A DNA stretch of 33,578 nt from an uncultured Flavobacteriales bacterium (GTDB lineage Bacteria > Bacteroidota > Bacteroidia > Palsa-965). Below are positions 16,133 through 24,186 of this stretch, piece after piece. The position numbers were made by a program, and so were the translations under genes. Position 1 is the first letter of the stretch. The number at the start of each line of letters is the position of its first letter. The stretch lies in contig CAMLEF010000006.1 in the NCBI GenBank assembly GCA_946478675.1, forward strand, positions 1 to 33,578, given 5' to 3'. The notes under the pieces were generated by a model. The model did not search any database, had not been told where the DNA came from, and saw nothing but the letters and a program-made list of their open reading frames with translations.

Positions 16133-18475
16133 TTAAATTTTTGGTAATGCGACAAAGAAGGTTGCGCCTTTCCCGACTTCACTTTCGGCCCAGACGCGAC
16201 CGTAATGTTTGGAGACGATGCGTTGCACAATGGCGAGCCCGACGCCCGTGCCTTCGAATTCATCCATCTTGTGCAGGCGCTGGAACACGCCGAAGAGTTT
16301 GTCGTAATAACGCATGTCGAAGCCCGCGCCGTTGTCACGCACGGAGAAGATCACCTCGTCGCCTTCTTCTTTCGAATCGATCTCGACCGCGGGTTTTTCT
16401 TTTTTCGAAGAATACTTCACTGCGTTCGAGATGAGGTTCAGGAATACCTGGTGCACCAACCCGTAGTCGACCGAAGCGCGATGCAGTTTGCCGACGCGGA
16501 TGTCGGCGTTGTGCTTCACCGATTTGTTCAGCTCGATGAGCACGCCTTCGACCAGCGTATTCATATCCTCCGGCGAAGATTCGAGCTCTTTTCTTCCGAG
16601 ACGGGAGAACGCGAGCAGGTCGTCGATGAGCTGGCCCATGCGCTGTGCGTTGTACCGGATCACACCGAGCAAACGTTTTCCTTCTTCGTCGAACGTGGCG
16701 CCGAAATCTTCTTCGAGCATGTTCGCGTAACCGTTCACCGCACGCAACGGCGCGCGCAGGTCGTGCGAAACGGAATACGTGAACGCTTCGAGCTCTTTGT
16801 TCACGACGTCGAGCTGCTGCATTTTCTGGGTGAGCTCGCGGTTGAGCTGGATGATGGCTTCCCCCGTTTTTTGTTTTTCTTCGGCCGCTATTTTGCGTTC
16901 CGTAATGTCTTCCGAAATGCCGAGCAGGTAAATGGGATTGCCGCCGGCATCACGAACGGAAATTTTTCGCGTATGCAGCCAGCGTTGCCCGCTGCGTGTT
17001 TCAATCGCTTCTTCCGGAATGTCGACGACGGTGTCGGAAGCCAGCACTTCGCGGTCTTTCGCGGTAAATGCTTTCGCCTGTTCCGCAGGAAAGAAGTCGA
17101 AGTCGTTTTTGCCGAGCAGCTCATCGCGCGAAAGGCCGAGCAGGTTTTCGCCCGCCTTGTTGAAGCGCATGAAGCGCAGCTCCTTCGCATCTTTTACAAA
17201 GACCATGTTCGGAAGGTTCTCGAGGATCGTGGAAAGGAAACGGTTCACCTCGAGCACTTCGGCTTCGGCACGCTTGCGGTCGGTGATGTTGACGTTCGTG
17301 GTCAGCATCGCTTCTTTGCCGTCCATCTCGATCACTTCTGCGTAAAGGATCGTATGCACGGTGTTGCCCTGGCCGTCTTTGTGCGTGAGTTCTTCGGTGT
17401 GACGCCGGCCGGCGCTCTTGCGGATGCGCGCTTTCAATCCTTCGCGTTCTTCCGGTGTCATGATGCCGAGCTCGATCGATGTTTTGCCGATCATTTCCTC
17501 GGGGGGAAGACGAAGGTTGTTGGCCTGCGCCGTATTGATGTACATGAACCTTCCCGAGTCGAATTCCGAGATCGAAGTCGGGATGTTGCTCAGGTTGAAC
17601 ATGCGGAAGAAACGATCACGCGTGACTTCGAGCTCTTCGCGCGCTTTTTTATGCTCTGAAATATCGCGTGTGACTTTCGAGAAACCGGTGAGCTGTCCTT
17701 CGTCGTCATAAATGGCGGTGATGACGATGTCGGCCCAGAATTTCGTTCCGTCTTTCCGGATGCGCCAGCCTTCGGTTTCGTAAGAGCCGTTTTTCGCCGC
17801 GCGTTCCAGGTTGTTTTGCGGAACACCGGCGGCAAGATCTTCCGGTGTGTAGAATACCGAAACGTTTTTGCCGACGATCTCTTCCGCTTTATATCCTTTG
17901 ATCAGTTCCGCGCCTTTGTTCCAGCCGAGAATTTTGCCCGCAGGATCGATCATGAAAATGGCGTACACTTTTACGTCGTCCACCAGCCGCTCGATCTGCA
18001 GCTCGCTTGCCTTCAGCTCTTTTTCCGTGTTGAGCTGTTTCCGGAAAAGCGTTTCGACCGCGGCGACCTGCGTTTGCGTCTGCAATTCGTCCAGCTCGTC
18101 GAGAATGGCAATGGACTGCGTGACATCCTGCGTGAAAACCGGCAGGAATTTTCGCAGCATTTTCCGCTGCAGCGCAAAGATGAGCACGAGGTCTTTGGGC
18201 GTAATGACCATTCCTTCCGGCGCATTATCGAGATGCCCTTCTTCCCAGCGGCGGATGGAAGCCATCTGCGTCTCGATATACGTCCCGTTGATCAGCGAAT
18301 CCGTAAAGCCGATCAGCGATTGGCGCGTCTGTGCGAGCAGGGCTTCTTCCGGCAGGTGCTCCACGAATTTCATAATGGGAAGATCCAGGGCCCGGGCCAT
18401 GCGTAGATTTTCCTGCGCTACTTCATCCAGATGCCGATCCTTCAGAAAAGAGAGGTAGGTCGCCAGCAGCTTCAT
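16133..18475 (-). CDS. Cytoplasmic PAS-domain histidine kinase
   Basis: 780 residues without membrane helices. Residues 1-165 form an all-helical domain that loosely resembles the RsbRD-type N-terminal sensor domain. Three PAS domains follow: about 180-290 (AIFMIDPAGKILGWNKGAE, with PAC motif ending SKVTRDISEHKKA), about 300-410 (IPTSISEFDSGRFMYIN) and about 420-530 (MVFVKDAKELRFMRFNKAG). The kinase core has H571 in SVSHDLRAPLRAVNGYANML, N-box LISNAVKYSS (N684), G1 VRDNGAGFD, F-box and G2 GTGVGLAIVQRIV. It is the first gene of a co-directional run with a response regulator and a receiver-kinase, so it probably starts the phosphorelay. The signal sensed is unknown. The start ATG is divergent from thiL. 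Confidence 0.93.
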   Translation of the reverse strand: MKLLATYLSFLKDRHLDEVAQENLRMARALDLPIMKFVEHLPEEALLAQTRQSLIGFTDSLINGTYIETQMASIRRWEEGHLDNAPEGMVITPKDLVLIFALQRKMLRKFLPVFTQDVTQSIAILDELDELQTQTQVAAVETLFRKQLNTEKELKASELQIERLVDDVKVYAIFMIDPAGKILGWNKGAELIKGYKAEEIVGKNVSVFYTPEDLAAGVPQNNLERAAKNGSYETEGWRIRKDGTKFWADIVITAIYDDEGQLTGFSKVTRDISEHKKAREELEVTRDRFFRMFNLSNIPTSISEFDSGRFMYINTAQANNLRLPPEEMIGKTSIELGIMTPEEREGLKARIRKSAGRRHTEELTHKDGQGNTVHTILYAEVIEMDGKEAMLTTNVNITDRKRAEAEVLEVNRFLSTILENLPNMVFVKDAKELRFMRFNKAGENLLGLSRDELLGKNDFDFFPAEQAKAFTAKDREVLASDTVVDIPEEAIETRSGQRWLHTRKISVRDAGGNPIYLLGISEDITERKIAAEEKQKTGEAIIQLNRELTQKMQQLDVVNKELEAFTYSVSHDLRAPLRAVNGYANMLEEDFGATFDEEGKRLLGVIRYNAQRMGQLIDDLLAFSRLGRKELESSPEDMNTLVEGVLIELNKSVKHNADIRVGKLHRASVDYGLVHQVFLNLISNAVKYSSKKEKPAVEIDSKEEGDEVIFSVRDNGAGFDMRYYDKLFGVFQRLHKMDEFEGTGVGLAIVQRIVSKHYGRVWAESEVGKGATFFVALPKI

Positions 18476-18654
18476 AAGCGATCAGTGAGGGGTTTAAAGA
18501 AAATGCGTAAACAAGGTAAGGTGTATATGCAAAATATGAAATTCTCCGCCGTCGGTGTTTTTCTTTCGATTTTCGGTCGCTTCCCGGCGATCCCTTGTCG
18601 TATTTCGCGGGTAACCCGGAAACCAGCCGCGTGCGGAAGCAGTTCCCGGCGACG

Positions 18655-18662
18655 TATCTTTG
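18655..18662 (+). promoter_or_regulatory. -7 element of thiL, near-leaderless
   Basis: TATCTTTG fits TAnnTTTG fully and ends 4 nt before the thiL ATG. Transcription would begin at or next to the start codon. The -33 region holds GTG rather than TTG at the usual distance. Confidence 0.4.
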
Positions 18663-18666
18663 CGCC

Positions 18667-19716
18667 ATGCTGGATAATAAATCGAAAACAGATATTTCCT
18701 CGCTGGGCGAATTCGGACTGATCCGTCACCTCACCCAGGATATTGAATTGAAAAATCCTTCGTCGCTGAAAGGTGCGGGCGATGACGCTGCGGTGATCGA
18801 TGCGGGCGAAGGAATGGTGAAGCTGGTTTCCACCGACATGCTGGTGGAAGGCATCCATTTCGACCTTTCGTATGCGCCGCTGAAACATCTCGGCTACAAA
18901 TGCGCGACGGTCAATTTTTCCGACATCTGCGCGATGAATGCGATGCCGAAGCAGCTGCTGGTTTCGATCGCGCTGTCGAGCCGCTTTCCGCTCGATGCCG
19001 TGGAAGAATTGTATGCCGGCCTGCTGCTCGCCTGCGAACGCTACGGCGTGGACCTCGTCGGCGGTGACACGACCGCATCGCGTTCCGGGCTGATCGTTTC
19101 CTGCACCGTGATCGGTGAAGCGAAGAAAGAAAAGGTGGCCTACCGCAACGGCGCCAAAGAGAAAAATCTCCTGTGCGTAAGCGGCGATCTCGGCGGTGCG
19201 TATGCCGGGCTGCTCATGCTCGAGCGCGAAAAAGCGGTGTTCCAGTCGAACCCGAACATCCAGCCCGATCTCGAAGGCAACGATTACATCCTCGAGCGGC
19301 AGCTGAAGCCCGAAGCGCGCGTCGATATCGTCAAGGCGCTCGAAGACCTCGGCATCCAGCCCACGTCGATGATCGATATTTCCGATGGCCTCGCTTCCGA
19401 ACTGCTTCACCTCTGCACGCAATCCGGCGTCGGCGCGCAATTGTTCGAAGAAAAAATTCCGCTCGATCCGCTGACGTATTCCCGTGCGCGCGAGTTCAAC
19501 CTCGATCCTACCGTTTGCGCGCTCAGCGGCGGCGAAGACTACGAGCTGCTTTTCACGATCGACATCAACGATTACGAAAAAGTGAAGAACAATCCCGACA
19601 TCACCGTCATCGGCCACATCACGGCGGAAGGAACAGGCGTGAACATGATCTCGAAATCGGGAACGGTTCACCCGGTCACCGCGCAGGGATGGGACGCGCT
19701 GTTGAAAAGGAGTTAG
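18667..19716 (+). CDS. thiL: ThiL, thiamine-phosphate kinase
   Basis: 349 residues from the ATG at 18667; an upstream in-frame TTG is rejected because the region before the ATG holds a promoter-like element and the family starts here. Motifs: GAGDDAAVID (nucleotide/metal site), STDMLVEGIHF, VNFSDICAMNAMP, LVGGDTTASRSG, MIDISDGLASELLHL and SGGEDYELLFTID. It phosphorylates thiamine monophosphate with ATP to give thiamine diphosphate in the cytoplasm. No other thiamine gene is nearby. Its last codons (AGG AGT TAG) are the first unit of a heptad-repeat hairpin, so the repeat supplies the stop codon. Confidence 0.96.
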   Translation: MLDNKSKTDISSLGEFGLIRHLTQDIELKNPSSLKGAGDDAAVIDAGEGMVKLVSTDMLVEGIHFDLSYAPLKHLGYKCATVNFSDICAMNAMPKQLLVSIALSSRFPLDAVEELYAGLLLACERYGVDLVGGDTTASRSGLIVSCTVIGEAKKEKVAYRNGAKEKNLLCVSGDLGGAYAGLLMLEREKAVFQSNPNIQPDLEGNDYILERQLKPEARVDIVKALEDLGIQPTSMIDISDGLASELLHLCTQSGVGAQLFEEKIPLDPLTYSRAREFNLDPTVCALSGGEDYELLFTIDINDYEKVKNNPDITVIGHITAEGTGVNMISKSGTVHPVTAQGWDALLKRS

Positions 19717-19790
19717 GAGTTTGGAGTTAGGAGTCTGGAGTTTGTAGTAGGAATTGCTCCGAACTCTCAACTCCAAACTCCGAACTTTTT
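19709..19790. repeat. Heptad-repeat hairpin at the thiL/PAP2 junction
   Basis: Left arm units GGAGTTA, GGAGTTT, GGAGTTA, GGAGTCT, GGAGTTT; right arm as reverse complement GGAGTTT, GGAGTTG, AGAGTTC, GGAGC. The right arm ends at 19785 and is followed by TTTTT (19786-19790), so on the plus strand it could end thiL transcription. The thiL stop codon lies inside the first unit. Same unit as at 6828-6899. Confidence 0.8.
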
Positions 19791-20394
19791 AAGCGGTCAT
19801 CATGATCAGCGTAACCAGGAAGCCCAGCATAAATCCGCCGAGTACTTGCCCGGGCGAATGCGCGTCGAGATAAAGCCGCGCAGTGCCGAGCGTGCCGGCG
19901 CAGAGAAAGCTGGCCGCGATGATCCACGCATCGATATGTTCACTGGCTAAGGCGAGTGCGATAATGCCGCCGCACCAGCCGCCAATGCCGATCATGTGCA
20001 GGCTGATCTTCGTGCGGAGATTCACGCCGAGACCGAGGATCATGGAAGCCGTCGCGCCGAGGATCATCAGCTGGATGAACACGGGAACGCCGCGGCGGTT
20101 GAAGAGGTTGAAGCAGATGAAATAGATGATTGCCGAAAGCAGCAGCGGCCAGTTGCGTTCCTGCTGCTGATCCATTTTCAGGCTCGAGATTTTTCCCAGG
20201 CGCGCGAGCAGGAGCGTCGTGGTGGCCGGGAGCAGTGCGGTGCCGATCACCGTCATCGCAAAAATGATCAGCGACTGCTGCAGCTCGGGGCGCTCGAAAT
20301 ACGAAGGAAGCGCAAAAAGATAAAATGCGGCGCCGTACGATGCGATGAACAGCGGGTGAAAGATCCAGGAAACGGTTTTCGAAAATGTTTTCAA
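19789..20394 (-). CDS. PAP2-like integral membrane protein with a degenerate active site
   Basis: 201 residues with about six membrane helices. The end carries ARLYLDAHSPGQVLGGFMLG, which resembles the last PAP2 phosphatase motif (SRxxxxxHxxxDxxxG) but has Ala for Ser and Gln for the catalytic-triad Asp; the earlier PAP2 motifs (KxxxxxxRP, PSGH) are not evident either. It may have lost phosphatase activity or use other residues. The start is TTG at 20392-20394, only 2 nt behind the rpoN stop; no suitable ATG is seen, so the start is uncertain. Location next to rpoN implies co-transcription, not necessarily shared function. Confidence 0.75.
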   Translation of the reverse strand: MKTFSKTVSWIFHPLFIASYGAAFYLFALPSYFERPELQQSLIIFAMTVIGTALLPATTTLLLARLGKISSLKMDQQQERNWPLLLSAIIYFICFNLFNRRGVPVFIQLMILGATASMILGLGVNLRTKISLHMIGIGGWCGGIIALALASEHIDAWIIAASFLCAGTLGTARLYLDAHSPGQVLGGFMLGFLVTLIMMTA

Positions 20395-20396
20395 GA

Positions 20397-21884
20397 TCAG
20401 AGCTCCTTGCGCAGGCGTGCGACGGGAATATCGAGCTGCTCGCGGTATTTCGCCACGGTGCGTCGCGCGATGTTGTAGCCTTTATCCTTGAGAATTTTCG
20501 CGAGACGATCGTCGGTCAGCGGCTTGCGTTTGTCTTCCGCACCGATGCAGTCCGAAAGAATCTTTTTCACTTCGCGCGTGGAAACTTCTTCGCCGCTGTC
20601 GGTGGAAAGCGATTCGGAGAAGAACGTTTTCAGCAGGAACGTTCCGAATTGCGTCTGCACGTATTTGCTGTTGGCTACGCGGGAAACCGTCGAGATGTCG
20701 AGGCCCACGCGGTCGGCGATGTCTTTCAGGATCATCGGGCGCAGCTTCGTTTCATCGCCTTCGAGGAAATACTCGTACTGGTATTCCATGATCGTCTGCA
20801 TCGTGAGCAGCAGCGTTTGCTGGCGCTGGCGCAATGCATCCATGAACCATTTGGCGGAATCGATCTTCTGCTTGATGAACGTCACGGCTTCCTTGCTGCT
20901 CTTGTCTTTGCTGCGCGCGTATTCCGACAGCATCTGTCCGTACATGCCGCTCACCCGCAACTCCGGCATGTTGCGATCGTTCAGCGTGAGCTCGAGCTTG
21001 CCGTCGTTGTTCGAAATGATAAAATCAGGAACAACATCCTGCGTGCCGCGCGAAGAATCATCACTCGCGTTGCCCGGCTTCGGGTTGAGGTTGGTGATCT
21101 CGCGGATGACGCGCTTGAGCGATTCGTCTTCGATGGCGAGACGGCGTGCGATCTTGTCGTAATGTTTCTTGGAGAATTCCTCCATGTGCTCCTGCACCAC
21201 GCGCATGGCGAGCACCACTTCGGCGGTCTTCGGCGATTTGCGTTGCAGCTGGAGCAGCAGGCATTCCTGCAGGTCGCGCGCGCCCACACCGGCCGGATCA
21301 AACGACTGGATCACTTCGAGCAGCTCCTGCAGTTCCTGCTCCGTGGTGGAAATGTTCAGCGAGAAAGCGATGTCGTCCACAATGGAGCCGAGGTCGCGGC
21401 GGAGGTAGCCGTCTTCATCGATGTTGCCGATGAGGTACGATCCCACCTGGTAGTGATGATCGTCGAGCGGCTGCAGGCCGAGCTGGGTGAGCAGCTGGTC
21501 GTGGAAGCCGGGGCCCTGCGAGAGCGGCATTTCGCGGCGCTCGTCGTCCGGGCTGGAATTGTTGACGCGCTCGCGGTACGAATAACCTTCATCCTCGTCC
21601 ATGTAATCGTCGAGCGCGAAGTCGTCGTCTTTATCCTTGGTGGTTTCTTTTTCTTTTTCCTCGTCACCGTCGGCGCTGTCTTCAAAGAGGCCTTCATCAT
21701 CCTCTTCGTCTTTGCGTTCTTCTTCTTCGGTTTCGGGACCTTCTTCCAGCGCAGGATTCGTTTCAAGCTCTTCCTTGATGCGTTGTTCCAATGCCACCGT
21801 CGGCAACTGGAGCAGCTTCATGAGCTGGATCTGTTGCGGGGAGAGCTTCTGGAGAAGCTTTTGGTGCAGCGATTGTTTCAGCAT
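20397..21884 (-). CDS. rpoN: RNA polymerase sigma-54 factor RpoN
   Basis: 495 residues. Region I (1-50) has the Gln-rich activator-interacting helix QKLSPQQIQLMKLLQLP and LEQRIKEELETNPALEEG. Region II (about 50-110) is very acidic. Region III has the core-binding domain (SFDPAGVGARDLQECLLLQL) and a helix-turn-helix (DISTVSRVANSKYVQT, with GTFLLKTFFSE behind). The RpoN box ARRTVAKYREQ is at residues 473-483 and reads the -24 promoter element. Such sigma factors need AAA+ enhancer-binding activators; none is encoded in the window. The gene has its own 200-nt upstream gap and is followed by a membrane protein gene. Confidence 0.97.
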   Translation of the reverse strand: MLKQSLHQKLLQKLSPQQIQLMKLLQLPTVALEQRIKEELETNPALEEGPETEEEERKDEEDDEGLFEDSADGDEEKEKETTKDKDDDFALDDYMDEDEGYSYRERVNNSSPDDERREMPLSQGPGFHDQLLTQLGLQPLDDHHYQVGSYLIGNIDEDGYLRRDLGSIVDDIAFSLNISTTEQELQELLEVIQSFDPAGVGARDLQECLLLQLQRKSPKTAEVVLAMRVVQEHMEEFSKKHYDKIARRLAIEDESLKRVIREITNLNPKPGNASDDSSRGTQDVVPDFIISNNDGKLELTLNDRNMPELRVSGMYGQMLSEYARSKDKSSKEAVTFIKQKIDSAKWFMDALRQRQQTLLLTMQTIMEYQYEYFLEGDETKLRPMILKDIADRVGLDISTVSRVANSKYVQTQFGTFLLKTFFSESLSTDSGEEVSTREVKKILSDCIGAEDKRKPLTDDRLAKILKDKGYNIARRTVAKYREQLDIPVARLRKEL

Positions 21885-22089
21885 AAGCGATTATTCACCC
21901 CCAAATTACGGGGAAAATTTTAAAACCGGAATGATTTTTGCAGTAGGTACCATAAGCGCCGCCTGATTAGGGGGCGTATTTTTTTACCGGTCCCGTGAAG
22001 ATTTCTTTCCACGTGAACGATGCTGCAAAAGAACTGAATTTTACCGGCCGGTATCGATTACTCGATCGTTGGTAGAAATCCGGCGACGG

Positions 22090-22674
22090 TTATTTCTTTT
22101 TCCGCGCCTTGTAGCGTGCGTTCAGGTCGCGCACCACTTCATTCGTGACGTCCAGCTTGTCGTTGGCATAAAGAACGTTGGAGGAGCCTCCGTAACCGAG
22201 CACGTAATCCGCGTGATGTTTCGCTGAATATTCTTTGAGGTAATCCTGTATATCTGCGGTGATCTCCGCATTCACCTTCAGCGCTTCTTCCTGCATCGCG
22301 GCGATATCCGTTTCCGCTTTTTTCAGACGCTCCATTCCGTTATTGATGGAAATTTCTTCGCTTGCGGCTTCATCGGCGGAGATTGTTCCCATTTGCACTC
22401 GTTGTTGCAGGAAATCGTAGCGTTGCTGCAAAGCCACTGCTGAATCCTTGTAATTCTGCAGGCGCACTTTGTATTTCGTGTTCGCATCTTCCGACAAGTC
22501 GGTAAACGCTTTGTAATGCGCGTCAACAGAATCGATGTTGACCCAGAGAATTTTGCCGGGCTGCTGCTCCGCTTCGGGCCGTTCTGCAAATGCCGAAGGA
22601 ACGGAGCGAAGAAAGAAACCGGCGGCGAACAACAGCACGGCGAGCGCGATGCAAATGCGGAAGAAGATTTTCAT
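22090..22674 (-). CDS. OmpH/Skp family periplasmic chaperone-like protein
   Basis: 194 residues with an N-terminal hydrophobic segment (signal peptide or anchor, cut probably near SAFAERPE). The family pattern is clear: KILWVNIDSVDAHYKAF at the start of the mature domain, a long helical coiled-coil stretch (about residues 60-145), HADYVLGYGGSSNVLYAN, and LDVTNEVVRDLNARYK at the end. Skp-type proteins are trimers that hold unfolded outer-membrane proteins in the periplasm. Here the gene stands without bamA or lpx genes, so it is a solitary paralogue. Function as a chaperone is inferred from the family only. Confidence 0.88.
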   Translation of the reverse strand: MKIFFRICIALAVLLFAAGFFLRSVPSAFAERPEAEQQPGKILWVNIDSVDAHYKAFTDLSEDANTKYKVRLQNYKDSAVALQQRYDFLQQRVQMGTISADEAASEEISINNGMERLKKAETDIAAMQEEALKVNAEITADIQDYLKEYSAKHHADYVLGYGGSSNVLYANDKLDVTNEVVRDLNARYKARKKK

Positions 22675-22775
22675 GTCAGTTGCAGATTAGAAATCTGAAA
22701 ATAGAAAATCTTCGGAAGGCAATGACGGTTTTTCTTCGCGACAATGTTGGCTGCGAATGCAATTACAAACGAAGC

Positions 22776-23282
22776 TCAATGATCGTAGCTGACCACACGC
22801 GTTACCTGCCATTGTTCTCCCGTCTTTTTCCAGATCATGAGATTCTTCATCGTACCGCTGATCTCCTTTCCGTTTTCTTTATGCGTAAACCGATGCAGGC
22901 AGGTCTCGATGGCGCCGAAGCCGGGCACCGGGTACACTTCCATGCTGCCGGGAACAAGATCACGCCGCATGCCGCTTTCGCTGTTGGCGTCGAAAAGCCG
23001 GTGAAAGCCATGCGCCGTTCCTTCGTAATCCGCCAGCCCGCCTTTGTCATGATAAAATTCAAGATCGCCGGAGAAAAACCGCATGAGCCCAACGCTGTCG
23101 TGCGCGTTGAACCTGGCAAACATTAAACTGTCCTGCCGGAAGATCTCGTTAAACAATTCCTGCGACACCGGCGTGTAGGAAGGCTGGTCGGAAGACAACG
23201 GTGCAGGCGGGAGTTGTTTCTTTTCTTCCGGAGAGCAGGAGAAGAACAGCAGAAGTGAGCAGGAAAAGAAAAGGGTTCTCAT
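22776..23282 (-). CDS. Lipoprotein with NTF2/DUF4440-like domain
   Basis: 168 residues from the ATG at 23280-23282; an upstream start would extend past a good lipoprotein signal. MRTLFFSCSLLLFFSC followed by SPEEKK gives a lipobox with C16 as the lipid-bearing residue. The mature part matches the NTF2-like/DUF4440 pattern: LFNEIFRQDSLMFARFNAHD, LMRFFSGDLEFYHDKGG, and the last strands ENGKEISGTMKNLMIWKKTGEQW and VTRVVSYDH. Members of this superfamily bind small ligands or act as subunits; no catalytic residues can be assigned. It is likely attached to a periplasmic membrane face. Confidence 0.82.
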   Translation of the reverse strand: MRTLFFSCSLLLFFSCSPEEKKQLPPAPLSSDQPSYTPVSQELFNEIFRQDSLMFARFNAHDSVGLMRFFSGDLEFYHDKGGLADYEGTAHGFHRLFDANSESGMRRDLVPGSMEVYPVPGFGAIETCLHRFTHKENGKEISGTMKNLMIWKKTGEQWQVTRVVSYDH

Positions 23283-23313
23283 CGGAGAGCGTTTTATCCG
23301 GCCGGAAGTAAAT

Positions 23314-23346
23314 AAAAAAATCCCGGAGCAATCACCCCGGGATTTT
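23314..23346 (-). terminator. Terminator of the sdh operon
   Basis: Ten-bp perfect stem AAAATCCCGG (23317-23326) / CCGGGATTTT (23337-23346) with a 10-nt loop; on the minus strand it is followed by TTTTATTT. It begins 21 nt behind the sdhB stop. Confidence 0.85.
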
Positions 23347-23366
23347 AAGTAACGCATAAAGCGTAA

Positions 23367-24110
23367 TTACTTCTTCATGTTCGCCATGAGATATTCGCGG
23401 TTCAGTCGCGCGATGTTTGCTACCGAAATTTCTTTCGGGCATTCCACTTCGCAGCTGCCGGTGTTGGAGCAGTTGCCGAAGCCGAGCGCGTCCATCTCTT
23501 TCACCATGTTGAGTGCGCGGTCCACACGCTCTACCTGTCCCTGAGGGAGGAGCGCCATCTGCGACACTTTCGCCGAGACGAACAGCATCGCCGAAGAGTT
23601 TTTGCAGGCCGCTACGCAAGCGCCGCAACCGATGCAGGCTGCTGCAGCGAAAGCCGCGTCCGCATCGTCTTTCGGGATCGGAAGGTTGTTCGCATCCTGC
23701 GCGTTGCCGGTGTTGACGGAAACGAATCCGCCCGCCGCCTGGATCTTGTCGAATGCGCTGCGGTCGACGACGAGGTCTTTGATGACCGGGAATGCGCTCG
23801 CACGCCAGGGCTCAACGGTGATCGTGTCGCCGTCTTTGAAGGCGCGCATGTGCAGCTGGCAGGTCGTGGTGCCGTGCCAGGGGCCGTGCGCGCGGCCGTT
23901 GATGTACATGCTGCACATCCCGCAGATGCCTTCGCGGCAGTCGTGGTCGAACGCCACCGGGTCCTGACCTTCATTGATCAGGCGCTCGTTGAGCACGTCG
24001 AACATTTCGAGGAATGACATATCGGTGGAAATGTCGGTGACTTTGTAAGTCGCGAATCCGCCTTTGTCGTTCGTGTTTTTCTGTCTCCAGACTTTGAGCG
24101 TTAAGTTCAT
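23367..24110 (-). CDS. sdhB: SdhB, succinate dehydrogenase/fumarate reductase iron-sulfur subunit
   Basis: 247 residues. The [2Fe-2S] centre is bound by C58, C63, C66 and C84 ([16 protein letters not shown] and TTTCQLH). The C-terminal part has [16 protein letters not shown] (C159, C162, C165, C169) and [16 protein letters not shown] (C214, C220, C224), which supply the [4Fe-4S] and [3Fe-4S] centres. It carries electrons between the flavin of SdhA and the quinone site of SdhC on the inner face of the membrane. It is the last gene of the operon. A 75-nt repeat hairpin separates it from the small gene before it, and its start codon lies behind A-rich sequence belonging to that element. Confidence 0.96.
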   Translation of the reverse strand: MNLTLKVWRQKNTNDKGGFATYKVTDISTDMSFLEMFDVLNERLINEGQDPVAFDHDCREGICGMCSMYINGRAHGPWHGTTTCQLHMRAFKDGDTITVEPWRASAFPVIKDLVVDRSAFDKIQAAGGFVSVNTGNAQDANNLPIPKDDADAAFAAAACIGCGACVAACKNSSAMLFVSAKVSQMALLPQGQVERVDRALNMVKEMDALGFGNCSNTGSCEVECPKEISVANIARLNREYLMANMKK

Positions 24111-24115
24111 AGCTC

Positions 24116-24185
24116 GTATTTATTTTCTCCGTGTCTCTGTGTCTCCGTGGTGTTTGCCGCAGAGGCGCAGAGGCCGCAGAGGTTG
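24116..24185. repeat. Mixed-type 8-9 nt repeat hairpin before sdhB
   Basis: Left arm CTCCGTGT, CTCTGTGT, CTCCGTGG (24127-24150); right arm as reverse complement CTCTGCGG, CCTCTGCGC, CTCTGCGGC. The arms belong to two related unit types and pair only partly. The right arm ends 1 nt before the stop of the upstream gene. The outer flank GTATTTATTTTCTC repeats the one before sufT. Confidence 0.75.
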
Positions 24186-24186
24186 T

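Noticed and set aside
16205..17659. 484-codon plus-strand frame opposite the PAS kinase
   Set aside because: Antisense to a certain gene; low-complexity Arg/Phe/Val/Asp-rich product.
20385..21923. 512-codon plus-strand frame opposite rpoN
   Set aside because: Antisense shadow of rpoN; phenylalanine runs come from the acidic GAA/GAG codons of the real gene.
21950..21985. Weak GC hairpin with a T7 tract (plus strand) upstream of rpoN
   Set aside because: The stem has only four pairs, a mismatch and two more pairs, and no plus-strand gene precedes it; not enough for a terminator or small RNA.
23332..23628. 98-codon minus-strand frame in another phase of sdhB
   Set aside because: Out-of-frame overlap with sdhB, whose cysteine motifs fix the correct frame.
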